Positions 1 through 9,893 of a stretch of DNA of 64,000 nucleotides are shown in pieces. The notes under the pieces are model-generated. The model ran no database searches. It was given only the letters and a program-made list of their open reading frames with translations, and was not told the DNA's origin. The position numbers and the translations under genes were made by a program. This DNA comes from Pseudo-nitzschia pungens (Eukaryota; Bacillariophyta; Bacillariophyceae; Bacillariales; Bacillariaceae), in contig CM074761.1 of NCBI GenBank assembly GCA_037355855.1, forward strand, positions 2,003,346 through 2,067,345. The letters are read 5' to 3'. How positions within the stretch are numbered: position 1 is the stretch's first letter; the number at the start of each line of letters is the position of its first letter.

Positions 1-1314
1 ATCATGCATGCATTCCCTCCGAGCTCCTTTTTCTCTTCGAGCTACGATTTTGGTCGTAGCGCTGTGATTACAGTGCTTGTACAGGAGTTCCGATCGCAAC
101 CGGTAACTCGGAGCATCACGGCTTTCTGTCTGTTTTGAATGAGAGAACACGAACCGCGACAAGGGAAACCGGACCCGTATCCGGCGGGAGTGAGTTTGCA
201 GGCAGCAACGTTTAACGTTGTTTCACAACACGTGCTGAAACAACAGCAGCAATAAGATCTTAAGGTTTAAGGCCTTACTCATACGAGTAAGGTTACTCGC
301 AATTCAGTTTTTAAAATGTCATCGCCCGCGAGCTCTTCTTTGGCATCATCCAGGAATGAAACTTCCCAAAAATTGGAATAGAAAAAGATCCGAAACGAAA
401 AATCGCAATCCTTACTACCCGATAAACCTTACCCCCCAAACCCCTTTCCGAGTGTTGACAACTGACCGACTCGCTCACACTTGCAATCGTTGCTTAAACA
501 CTAGAAGTAGTACTTAGTGACAAAGGTGCAAGAAGGTGTTGAGACAGATGACGCCATCCTCTTTCAGGAGCCCAGAACCGCTGTTTGAATATCATTCTTC
601 CTCTTTCTCTACTTTTCCTAAAGGAGGAGTGCTGCTACTAAGAAACTCCTCCTGCTCTACTGGTGGTGGTGGCACCCGATACTCAAAGCATCCAACAACA
701 ACAACAACAACAACAACAGCAAAGGTTTTGAATGTGAACCTAACATCAGATCTATACCAGTACATCAAAATTGAAGCAAGGAGATGTGATGACTGATACT
801 TCAGCAGCCAGGATGCCCCCAACAAAATTAGAATGGAAGGACAGCACCAAGTTCTATCATCCATTGCAGCCAAGAAAAGAGCTGTCATTGTGGTTGGAAG
901 AACATGATGTACAGAACATTGACTGTTGCTCATCAATTGCTCATCAACTTGGCTCTAGTATCTACCAAGACAACTCAATAATGGAAAGGCCAACTATCTT
1001 GGAGAAGAAAACATGCCACGCGGAACACCGGCACCTGGAAAGCCAAGTCTTCCGCGGTTCGAAGGAGGGACAGACTCAGTCATGGCAGACATTACGAACA
1101 GAAAAGAACTCGAGATGATTCTTTTTTGTTGATGATTGACTGATCAAAAGTGATGAAGATACAAAAAATCACATGTTTTTTTGAGATCGAGAAGCGAGAC
1201 GATTCATTGACCATATCTTACCGTAGCATCAGCCACCCCACCGACTACGTGTAGGGATAACAGTTGTACACACTGGTTTCACAACAACCAACCTTCCCCT
1301 TTGACCGAAACACC
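1..1314. other. Intergenic, no supported gene
   Basis: No protein family is recognisable here. Short overlapping ORFs lie on both strands at about 536-1118, but they have no domain, no signal and no codon pattern that separates them from chance. A (CAA)n tract lies at about 690-720. A GTAAGGTTAC element embedded in a longer near-palindrome is at 285-298. Confidence 0.5.
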
Positions 1315-3588
1315 ATGGCGGACCCCACGTCTTATTCGAAGCCCGAAGAAGCTGTCGTCGCCCACTTGGACTGGAAAATCTCGGTAGATTTTGCCAAGGA
1401 GCGTCTGTTTTCGGAAGCGACGTATTCCGTCCGTGTCGTGCAAACAAACGCGACAATCCTCACCCTCGACACGGCTCATCTTGACATCGAGGCGGCCAAA
1501 GACGCCGATGGAAATCCCCTGTCCTTCACCCTGCATCCGATCGCGGGAGGCAAATCGCACCTGGGACGCAAGCTGGAAATCGACCTGCCCCCCCGCGGCA
1601 AGGACGAAACCGACTGCAAAGTCACGGTTGTCTATTCCACCACGAACCAGTGCAGCGCCCTCCAGTGGCTCCCCCCGTCCCAGACGGCCGGAAAGAAACA
1701 CCCCTATCTCTTCACACAATGCCAGGCGATCCACGCCCGCTCTCTGGTCCCCTGCCAGGATCGATGCGGGGTGAAGATGACCTACTCGGCTGCCGCTACC
1801 GTTCCCGGATGGGCCACCTGCGTCATGTCCGCCCTGCCCAAGGGGGAGACGGAACCGGAGGGCGGGTCCGACAAGGTGTGCCACTGGGAACAGCCCGTTC
1901 CCATCAGTTCGTACCTTCTCGCCCTGGCGGTCGGGGAACTGACCAGGAAAACCATTTCGGAACGATGCGCCATCTGGAGCGAGCCGAGCATCGTCGAGAG
2001 CGCGGCCTACGAGTTCAGCGAGACGGAGATGTTCTTGTCCACCGCCGAAGCGATTGCCGGGCGGGAGTACGCCTGGGGCCGCTACGATCTGCTGTGTTTG
2101 CCGCCGAGTTTCCCCTACGGAGGAATGGAAAACCCGTGCCTCACCTTTGTCACGCCGACCCTGTTGGCCGGGGACAAATCGTTGGCCGACGTTGTCGCCC
2201 ACGAGATTGCGCACAGGTACGACCGACGACGCGACGCGATGCGATGCGATACGACGCGACGCGACGCGACACGACACAAACCTGTTCAACTCGCAATCGA
2301 TGGTGAAAAAAGCCATTGAAAAAGATCGCTCTCACGACGTTCCTTCTGCTTTTCTCTTGAATTCGTTGTCTTGCGCTCATTCATAGCTGGACAGGGAACT
2401 TGGTCACCAATGCCACATGGTACGTTTCGGAGGCGTTTCATGTTCGTTCGCCACTGGGACTCCGGAAAGGAATGCTGTCGGTGCGGATTCCAGAGTCTAT
2501 TGGTTCTCGTCCGTATTTTGCTTGTTTCTAATGCGTTTTCACTCTTACAACGTTGTGTCAGGGACCATTTCTGGTTGAACGAGGGTTGGACGACCTGGCT
2601 CGAGCGCAAAATCATGGCTCGCATGAAAAACAATCCCAAGTTCTTGGATTTTGGTGCAATTGAAGGAAGAAAGGACTTGATCGATTCCGTCAACGAATTT
2701 TCCGAATCGGCCCCCGAGAACACGTGTTTGGTTCTCAACAATGGGGACGGGGATCCCGACGATTCCTTTTCCTCCATCCCATACGAAAAGGGATTCACGT
2801 TCTTGCTTTATCTAGAGCGTTTAGTCGGTACCCCAGAGTTCGAAGCATTCTTTCAGGCCTACATTGCAAAATTCGCTTCGAAAACTCTCACCTCGACAGA
2901 CTTCAAAGACTTCTTCCTCCAGCATTTTGAGACCAACCCGAAGGTCGGGGAGATCGACTGGGATGCGTGGTTCTACGGCCAGGGCATGCCCCCCGTCTTG
3001 CCCCCCCTGGACCAGAGCATGGCGAAAGCTTCGACCGATCTGGCGAGCGAATGGTGCGACGTGGATCGCGACGACGGCAAGAGTTGCCCGGACACGAATG
3101 CGGTGTCGTCGTGGGCCTGCGGACAAATCACGTGTTTCCTGGACGCGCTGCAACTGAAAACGGCGGAGAAACCCCTGAAGGTTTCCACGCTCCGGGCAAT
3201 GGACGGACTGTACGGGCTGTCGGAATCGCGCAACTCGGAAATTTTGTTCCGGTATTGCCAACTGGCGATTGCCGCCGAGGACGAGAGCATCATCCCCATT
3301 GCCGTTCGGTTCATGACTTCACAGGGTCGCATGAAATTCGTCCGGCCTCTGTACAGGAGTCTGGTTCGAAGCAAGATGGGCAGGGACATTGCCGTTTCGA
3401 CGTTTCTACAATTCAAGGACGTGTACCATCCCATTGCCGCAAAGATGATTGCCGTCGATCTCAAGGACGCAATGGTGACGACTGCTTTCTCGACATACAC
3501 GGCGGCTACGAACGCCTTGCTGACAAGCGCTGCCGCAATAGCCGTTGTGGGCATCGTCCTTGCCGTTGTTCGAAGAAGCCGCAAGTAG
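1315..3588 (+). CDS. M1-family aminopeptidase / leukotriene-A4-hydrolase-like protein with a C-terminal membrane tail
   Basis: Zinc metallopeptidase of the M1 family, closest in layout to LTA4H/aminopeptidase B; expected to remove N-terminal residues from peptides. I read three exons: 1315-2216, 2387-2419 (33 nt) and 2562-3588, giving 653 aa. The introns start GTACGA and GTACGT and end in AG. The exopeptidase motif YGGMEN is at about residue 268. The zinc site HEIAH (296-300) followed 19 residues later by E319 in LNEGW is formed only when the 33-nt exon is spliced in. An alpha-helical C-terminal domain follows. Unusual: the last 25 or so residues are a hydrophobic Ala/Val/Ile segment followed by RRSRK, which looks like a tail anchor; soluble LTA4H (about 610 aa) has none. 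The start at 1315 was chosen because the upstream in-frame codons are not ATG. Intron 1 contains a CGACG-type repeat. Confidence 0.9.
2217..2386 (+). repeat. Intron 1 of the M1 peptidase gene, with a GCGAY/CGACG tandem repeat
   Basis: After the GTACGA donor the intron consists of imperfect pentanucleotide units (gcgac, gcgat, cgaca) from about 2221 to 2276, followed by a pyrimidine-rich 3' end and an ATAG acceptor. The repeat creates false ORF extensions on both strands. Confidence 0.7.
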
Positions 3589-3803
3589 AACTCTACGGGT
3601 TCGAAACGAAGGGATCAAGCACTGTCTATCATTGGATTTCCCGTCCGACACCCCATGGTCCTCCCCTCTTGCATCAATCCCGATGATAGTATTCACTCGT
3701 CCCCGGGGGGTCGATGGGATCCAGACCCCGTTCGGTAGCTATTGGTCATTGTCCGACTCAAACATTTTTTTAAACATTTTCTAGTTTATCAGTGCTCGCC
3801 AAT

Positions 3804-4613
3804 TTATTCCGAGAGAACGTCTTCGAATCCACCCCCGCTCTGCAATCCATAGAACGACTTGAGCTGCCCGAGAGGACCGTATCCTTTTTCTCCCGTCGAT
3901 TTCGTATCGGCCGAATCCAGCGATTCTCCCATGACTCCAAAGGCTCCGGCGCGTTCCCGGATCTCGGTCAATCGTTTCCGCTGCAGACCGAAATCGGGTC
4001 CGGTGAGGTCCGACGGAGCGCTCGACCGGAAGGTAATGACACCGTCCGACTCGTTGACGATGAATTCCATTCGGTACGCCGTCGTGCCGAGTTTGCTCCG
4101 CTTCGAGTCCGCAAACAGGTGCCGGCTGCTGCTTTCCTCGGTCGACACGATCGCGTTCAGGGGTTCGGCTTCGACGGCGCCCTTGAGTCGAGCCATGGCC
4201 TCGTCGGCGGTGGAATCAAAGGTCCACGGGGCAGCGTACAGGTCCAATTGACGAACGTTCGACGTGGAGACGCACGGGGGGGAATTTTTGGAAACACTGC
4301 ACTTGGCAACGGACGCCGTCGTCGTCGTTGTTGTCGTTGCGGGGGCATCGGGTGCGGTCCCATCCTCCTCGAGCGCCATTGCGTGGAAAGGAGACAGCAA
4401 GATGGTCGCTGCTGCCACGGCTGCGGCCGTAGCGCGGACCAAGCCGTGCTGCTCGCTGGGATCGTTTGTTGCCATCGAGCACTGGGACGACGAACCGGAC
4501 CGCGATTGCTGCGTTCGCGCGAGGGGTGGGGAAAACGCATCCACCGATCCCGGAACCGCCAGCAGCGCCGCGGCCAAAATGGCGAAGTATTTGCATCGAA
4601 TGCGAAGAAGCAT
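3804..4613 (-). CDS. DUF1499 family protein, predicted thylakoid lumen
   Basis: 269 aa, single exon. The N-terminus has three parts: a signal peptide (residues 1-26) ending in VDA-FSPP, the diatom plastid cleavage pattern with Phe at +1; a Ser/Arg-rich transit region; and a second hydrophobic Ala-rich stretch (about 61-80) ending in AMA, which resembles a thylakoid transfer signal. The mature part matches DUF1499: CVSTSN near its start, YAAPWTF, an A...L..V helix, YRMEFIV, then DGVITFRSSA and DFGLQRKRLTEIR. The molecular function of DUF1499 is not established; plastid members are found as lumenal proteins. The gene converges on the M1 peptidase gene, with about 215 bp between the two stop codons. 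Targeting is inferred from sequence only. Confidence 0.85.
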   Translation of the reverse strand: MLLRIRCKYFAILAAALLAVPGSVDAFSPPLARTQQSRSGSSSQCSMATNDPSEQHGLVRATAAAVAAATILLSPFHAMALEEDGTAPDAPATTTTTTTASVAKCSVSKNSPPCVSTSNVRQLDLYAAPWTFDSTADEAMARLKGAVEAEPLNAIVSTEESSSRHLFADSKRSKLGTTAYRMEFIVNESDGVITFRSSAPSDLTGPDFGLQRKRLTEIRERAGAFGVMGESLDSADTKSTGEKGYGPLGQLKSFYGLQSGGGFEDVLSE

Positions 4614-5332
4614 TTTTCCGATGTCTTTCTCCGGTGTGTTTATTCCAAGTCTGTCTGTTGTAACCGCGTTTGCGCGTGCAATCCGACACCACTGTGAAGA
4701 ACAATACTCGTTCTACAAGTAGCCTGTCACAACAAAGAATGAGGTGTGTGTCTGGCGTTCGCTTTTGTTTTTTTTTGAATTCCGTTCGATTCGCCTGCTT
4801 CGATTTGGATGTCGTTTGACGCAGTTCGACAGCGTTGGAAGATTGTCGATTGTCAACAATAATTTTGATTGATGATTGATGATTGAAGATTTTGGGATTT
4901 TCGTGACGGAAAAAACTAACGTCAGTCGGTCGGCATTCTCGATGATTCGTGATCCAAGTGGCGTCTGAATCATCCCAAAACCCATCAGCAACACGAATCT
5001 CGGATGTTTTTGTTGGGATGTGAGACTCGTCGTCGTACGGTATGTCGTATCCAGTACGTACTTGTACTCGTAACCTTACCGGTATGAGTGACAAAAACTC
5101 CACCCTCGATTTTTTGGAATTGTCTGAACGATCACTTGTACTTGTAAGGTTACGCGGTTCGTGCTTCGAAGATACGATACTGACAGTGTTGTCCGAAAAG
5201 CATTCTCAATTCTTTACTTTGTTTCGAAGCAACCGAAGGGGTACTGCGTTGGACAGTTGCGTTCTTCCACTCGACCTCTCAGTCGATAACAGAAGAGAAA
5301 AGACAAATAACAATAATACTACAGCAATCGGG
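4614..5332. other. Shared 5' region of the DUF1499 and Ycf19-like genes
   Basis: Divergent intergenic region of about 720 bp. It holds GTAACCTTAC at 5070-5079 and GTAAGGTTAC at 5144-5153, members of the dispersed element described in the findings. No coding sequence was recognised. Confidence 0.55.
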
Positions 5333-6310
5333 ATGATGATGTTTCGTTTCTCCGCGATTGTCGGTTGGGCGATGGCGGTCGCCGCGATGACACCGAGCGG
5401 TGTTTTGGGATTTGTGGTTCCCACATCCCCGGTTCTCGGCGCCGCGGCACGGGCGTCGTCGTCCACCGGGTTGTCGATGGTGGATCCCGCAATCGCTTCG
5501 TCCGTCACCGAAACGGTCGGCCTCGCTGTTTCCTCCGGCAGCGGATTGGTGTTGGCAGAAACCGAGGCCTGGGTGGCACCCACCGCTGCGGTACTGGGAC
5601 CGTTCTTGAACTTTATGGTACGGCAGACAGACACTAAGTGGTCTTCGATTTGTGCGCACGGTAGCTGTCTCGAATTTTTCCGGACAACAACAAACAAACG
5701 AACGCTCACCAGTATGTTTTTGTCGGCATGTGCGCGGCAATTTTCTCTTTTTCGTTTTCCAGTCCTTTGCAATGGTAGGTTGTGTTGAGTGCATCTTTTG
5801 GGACGCCAGAAAGCGGCTTTCTATGGATTCCTTTGCCGTTGATTGAGGAGACCAATAGTGCGGTGACGAATTGTTTTCGGTTTGTCATATTTCTCTCGAT
5901 GTGGAATATCGGTCGCTGCGACCGACGGGATTCTCAACGGATTCCGATTCAGGTGTGGACTCATTTCGTTCGTCTTTCCCGTCGCCGACGTTTTCGCGTT
6001 TTTCTCTTTTTCTGCGCGTGCCTTTTTTCACGCGTTTCGACGACCCGCCATCGATCGTTGCGGCGATGAATCAATCCAGTTGTGCCGCGTTGTCGCATCG
6101 TGGTATCCCGAAACAAATCTGAACGAATTCCCTTGGGCCGTTGTCGCGTGGCCCTCGGAACCCTTGTTGAGACTGGCAAAGGGCAAGATTCCTCCCGCGT
6201 TCGGTGTCGACATCACGCCGGTGTTCTGGCTCGCAATTTTCACCTTCATCAACGAAATCTTGCTGGGACAACAGGGACTGTTGGTCATGAAGATGAAGTA
6301 CGGCATCTAA
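5333..6310 (+). CDS. Ycf19 / YggT-family membrane protein, nuclear-encoded and plastid-targeted
   Basis: Small membrane protein of the YggT/Ycf19 family, which in cyanobacteria and plastids is linked to thylakoid or nucleoid organisation and cytochrome assembly. Three exons: 5333-5617, 5763-5774 (only 12 nt, encoding SFAM) and 6080-6310; 175 aa. Introns begin GTACGG and GTAGGT and end in AG; all junctions are phase 0. Residues 1-26 are a signal peptide followed by Phe27 (VLG-FVVP), the diatom plastid motif. The conserved core runs across the joins: FLNFM, SFAM, LCRVVASWYPETNLN, then PW..V....EPLL, IPP and GVDITPVFWLAIFTFI, the usual two-helix YggT pattern. In red algae ycf19 is plastid-encoded, so this copy appears transferred to the nucleus. 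The 12-nt exon is inferred from family continuity. Confidence 0.82.
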
Positions 6311-6669
6311 AAAAGTCTGCAAACGCGACAAATATTTCGTGGGGGGAGGAACGAGTCCGAATCCACTCGTTGATCACAGCCGCGAAACACAACAGATTTC
6401 AGTTTTTCTCGAGACACCAATCGGTCGATCCGTGTGATCCAAGGAATGGATGACATGCTACCATGGTCGTGATCAACTATTTACCCATCCGCCCCTTCAT
6501 TCATTCACGCCAAGAGTACAGTACACGCTAATCCACTGAAGTCGGCAATGTATGAATTGCAGTATCAAAATCTGAGCATCGTCAAATAACTTTGATTGAT
6601 TACTGATAGAATCCTTGCGTATTGTAAATAACTACGAGTGCTTTCAATGTGGAATACTGATCTGTTCCA
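6311..6669. other. 3'-3' intergenic region
   Basis: About 360 bp between the convergent Ycf19-like and AMP-binding genes. AT-rich; no C-terminal AMP-binding domain or other coding sequence was recognised in it. Confidence 0.5.
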
Positions 6670-7704
6670 TCATTTCGGACGCGAGCCGAGAGTTCGAAGA
6701 GTTGCCCCGCCACATTTCACCGTTTCCTCTAGAAAGTCGGATCCACTCCCTACCTTGCATACCCCACCCTTCAGCGAAAGCCTCTCGGGACGAATGGCGT
6801 CTTCGTCGGGGAAGGCCTTCAGCGTGTGCGTATCGGCGAAGAGGAGCGTGCACTTTTCGGATTCCAACACCCGGAGGGTGGCCTCGGCGCGCTGGGACGG
6901 AACGCCGCACCCACGAATCCCTCCTACCGATGGCAACACGATTGTGGCGCCCTGTTGCAGCGATGAGCACACTGCCGAACCCATGCCAAATGCGTGGCAC
7001 AAGGTTATTCCGACACAGACGACATCGTCCTCGATCATGGCTACCTCCCAGGCAGCATCCGCTCCGAGATCCAGGGCCTCCCGGTTCGTAAATGGTGTCG
7101 TGTTGTTGTAATAGGCATGCGGTGGCAACTTCGAGGTGCTTTCTTCCTCGTCGCTCACAGAGCCGTCTTGCTCGTGGTCTTCGAGTTCGAATTCATCCAA
7201 TCCGAAGAAACCCGCACTGCTGCCCGTCCCACTCGTCGTGCCGTGGATCAGATCCAACAAAAAGTCGCCACTCAAATACGGAAGGGACAAACTTGTTTCC
7301 GCCAAAAATCCGGTCCCAGAAGCGGAAACCGCACCTCTTACTTTGGTTAGTTTTGCCATCCCCTCCAATCCCTTTGCCGTCGCATAGGTGACACCGATCC
7401 GGTTGCACGCAATCTGGAGCATGAGATTTTCGGCAACGTTCGGCAGATCGCTCATCATTACGTCGTTCGGTTCGTACCCATACGCCTCGAGAAATCCGGC
7501 CAATCGATTCGTTTTGTCTCGAAAGTCGCTGTATGTGTAGCGGTCCAGAGGCAGAGTCTCATCGATCCCCTCGCTTTCGGTTGCCGTGATCGTTCGCATC
7601 AATGCCTCGGGCGCTGCGGAAACAAGCGCGACACGGTCGGGAATTCGCAAAGCGGTTGCATCCAGTGCGGCTGCAATGGTTTTGACGGTCATTCGCGAAG
7701 CCAT
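6670..7704 (-). CDS. Short AMP-binding (acyl-CoA-synthetase-like) protein lacking the usual C-terminal lid
   Basis: 344 aa from the ATG at 7704. It resembles the N-terminal two thirds of adenylate-forming enzymes: a LDATALRIPDRVAL start, YTYSDFRDKTNRLAGFL, ENLMLQIACNRIGVTYA and ITLCHAFGMGSAV...GATIVLP. The phosphate loop, normally a Ser/Thr/Gly-rich stretch followed by PKG, is here YYNNTTPFTN (about residue 198) without the Lys. A long acidic insert (EDHEQDGSVSDEEEST) comes before it. The reading frame stops soon after KVGSGSDFLEE, so the adenosine/ribose motifs and the C-terminal catalytic Lys domain are missing. No continuation was found in the 360 bp downstream. It could be a conserved short variant, a pseudoenzyme or a truncated gene. 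An alternative splice donor (AAG-GTAGGG) near the end was seen, but no matching exon. Confidence 0.65.
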   Translation of the reverse strand: MASRMTVKTIAAALDATALRIPDRVALVSAAPEALMRTITATESEGIDETLPLDRYTYSDFRDKTNRLAGFLEAYGYEPNDVMMSDLPNVAENLMLQIACNRIGVTYATAKGLEGMAKLTKVRGAVSASGTGFLAETSLSLPYLSGDFLLDLIHGTTSGTGSSAGFFGLDEFELEDHEQDGSVSDEEESTSKLPPHAYYNNTTPFTNREALDLGADAAWEVAMIEDDVVCVGITLCHAFGMGSAVCSSLQQGATIVLPSVGGIRGCGVPSQRAEATLRVLESEKCTLLFADTHTLKAFPDEDAIRPERLSLKGGVCKVGSGSDFLEETVKCGGATLRTLGSRPK

Positions 7705-8618
7705 GATGAGTCGAAATCGCAACAATGGATTGCAGAATGTATCTTCTTTCACTTGTTGTTGACAAAAGGATCAACGAAGGCAATGAGACCTTGCTACGCC
7801 CTTGTACGACAGGATTGTGTGACTCCTTCGATTTGTCAAGGTTTCGAGGTGTCAGGCAACACTGTTTGTTGATTGAAATCTCGTTCGTCGCTTTTATTTA
7901 TTTGCATGCAAGAGAACGACTAAGGTTTAAAATCTTACGGGCAAGTAATTAAGGCCGTGTAGTATGATTCTTGCTCTCTTTTTAGAGCACGTCTGAAAAA
8001 TGAATCTTTTTTTCGCAACTAGTTTTTCTTTCGTGGTCATGATTCATTCATACCTTTTGACGCTTTCTAAGTCTTAGTACAAGGGACGTCGAGAGTGTTG
8101 GGGAACAAACGAATAGAAAGACTTTGTTTTATGATTCAAGTAAACAGCATTATTCAATTCAAACCAGGCTATCATTCATTCATCACAAGTCACGAAGCAT
8201 CTACTAGTAATTTCAAGAGCATGCCAACAAGAGGTTCATTTCAGAAAGTCATGGGAAGATTTGATAAACATCCCAGCATCGCTGTATTTGATAGACGTAT
8301 CAAGCGGAAGGAGAAAACAGCCAAAGGAGAGAAAAAATTACGTATTCTCAACATCTCGAAAGAGAGCTATTGATAGAGCAGCGGTTCGTGATTCTCATCG
8401 ACAACAATAGAATAGAAATATTAAAACTAAACGGTTCTTTGCTTTCTCAATCTTGTGGGGAGTTGGTATGGCAAATACTTTACTCTTTACTGTACATCAT
8501 TACTGCATTCTTGTCATAGCGACCTTTTCCTTTGCATCGTTCACATTTTCCAAAAGGGTTGGTCGATCGACAAAGGTTTGGACCGGTGTTTCACCATCAA
8601 CGATCGGTGATTATTTTT
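7705..8618. other. Intergenic, nothing recognised
   Basis: About 900 bp upstream of the AMP-binding gene and downstream of the unknown gene. It has one 92-codon ORF at 8095-8373 with no family signal, which I do not consider supported. Confidence 0.45.
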
Positions 8619-9422
8619 CTAGTAGAGACCCGGTGTATCGATCTTCAAACTTCGGAAGGTTGCGTTGGTCGAAAAGTTGGTGCGTTCGTGGACGGTACAG
8701 TTAACCTTAATCCAAGGTCGGTTGATTACAATGTCCTTCTCGCGGAACAACCCGAACTGAATTGTTCTGTCCAGGATCATTTGAACTTCGCCTCCAGTAT
8801 TGTACAATTTCAAATTGGTGGGTTCCTCAACATTTTTCTTTTTGGTCACTTCACCAAAATCTTGAACGAACAACGAATCACTCCCCATCATAGAATTTAG
8901 GTGATAGTAAACTTCAGCCGACAAAGCTTTCCTGCACACACGACCTAGGACTTGTTGGTACAAATTACTTTCTTCCAGGGTGGTGTTTTCGCAAAGTATC
9001 TGCGAAAAAGCCTTGAACGTTTCTGCGCAACCACTATTCGATCCATGATTTACCAGGCCTTTCTCTGCTTCAGGCGAATTCTTGGGCTTCAACAGAACGT
9101 CATTCAAAATAACTGTTTCGTTGGAAACATCTCTTTCCAAATCGGAAACTAGCTCTCCACTTTTATCGGCCGCAGATTCCATAGGAATATACATTAAAAA
9201 TTTCGCATCCTTCAATGTTCGCAAAGCCATTCTCCGATCGTTCGAACGAGCGTATCGGTACAGGCTCGATTTCAATGAATCGATCAACTCTTCTCGTGTG
9301 GATTCCATGATGTGAGGATCGACTGATGCAGACATGACGGTGGAGTTAAGGTCCATAGAATGGGAGGCCATCGTCATTGACGCTGTTGCCATGGTTGGGT
9401 TGTATTGCACGTAAGATGCCAT
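8619..9422 (-). CDS. Protein of unknown function (267 aa)
   Basis: Single intact ORF starting at ATG 9422. I do not recognise a family. The protein starts with a Met/Ser/Ala/Thr-rich segment (about 35 residues). A helical, charged region follows (TREELIDSLKSSLYRYARSN, then RRMALRTLKDAKFL). The centre is Cys-containing (GCAETFKAFSQILCENTTLEES) and followed by LYQQVLGRVCRKALSAEVYYHL. The C-terminal half is more polar (TGGEVQMILDRTIQFG, NRPWIKVNCTVHERTNFSTNATF). No transmembrane segment or targeting peptide is obvious. Mixed but non-repetitive composition and an uninterrupted frame support a real gene. A helical regulatory or scaffold protein is possible, but this is a guess. Confidence 0.6.
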   Translation of the reverse strand: MASYVQYNPTMATASMTMASHSMDLNSTVMSASVDPHIMESTREELIDSLKSSLYRYARSNDRRMALRTLKDAKFLMYIPMESAADKSGELVSDLERDVSNETVILNDVLLKPKNSPEAEKGLVNHGSNSGCAETFKAFSQILCENTTLEESNLYQQVLGRVCRKALSAEVYYHLNSMMGSDSLFVQDFGEVTKKKNVEEPTNLKLYNTGGEVQMILDRTIQFGLFREKDIVINRPWIKVNCTVHERTNFSTNATFRSLKIDTPGLY

Positions 9423-9893
9423 TTTTCTCTTCTTCTTTCAAAGGTCTAAAGTGTTCTTCTAGTAATTGGGTTGTAATGCGAAAGACACACAATGGACAAT
9501 CAACATTCCAAATGTAAAAGTCTGTAACAGAAATGATTGACATGATCTGACAAAAGGTATTTTTTTCGGGTCGTACAATAAGGAATCGCCAATCTCAATC
9601 GCCAAACGTTAACGCAAGAGCGTCTGCTAAAAACGAAATCTGCGCAAGGCGAGAATCAAAAAAATATGAAGGTTCTGTCTGTTCTCCGGAAAAGGAAAAT
9701 CATTTCCACGTGGAATGAAATCATCGTGAAATCCAAAGTAACATTCCAACATGTTCTTCCGTATTATTACCGGTAAGGTTTACCGTGTAATTACCAGCAC
9801 GAATAGTTTTCTTCCTGTGTCCATCATCGGCAGAAGCAACCGCTAAAGAAGTCGTCTATCGGCCTTGTCCTTATTTTTCTATTCCTGCAGGCA
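9423..9893. other. Divergent promoter region
   Basis: About 470 bp between the unknown protein gene and the Tic22-like gene. It has an ACCGGTAAGG-TTTACCG near-palindrome at about 9770-9787 and no coding sequence. Confidence 0.45.

Noticed and set aside
536..1118. Overlapping ORFs as a small gene
   Set aside because: No domain, signal or plausible codon pattern; includes a CAA microsatellite.
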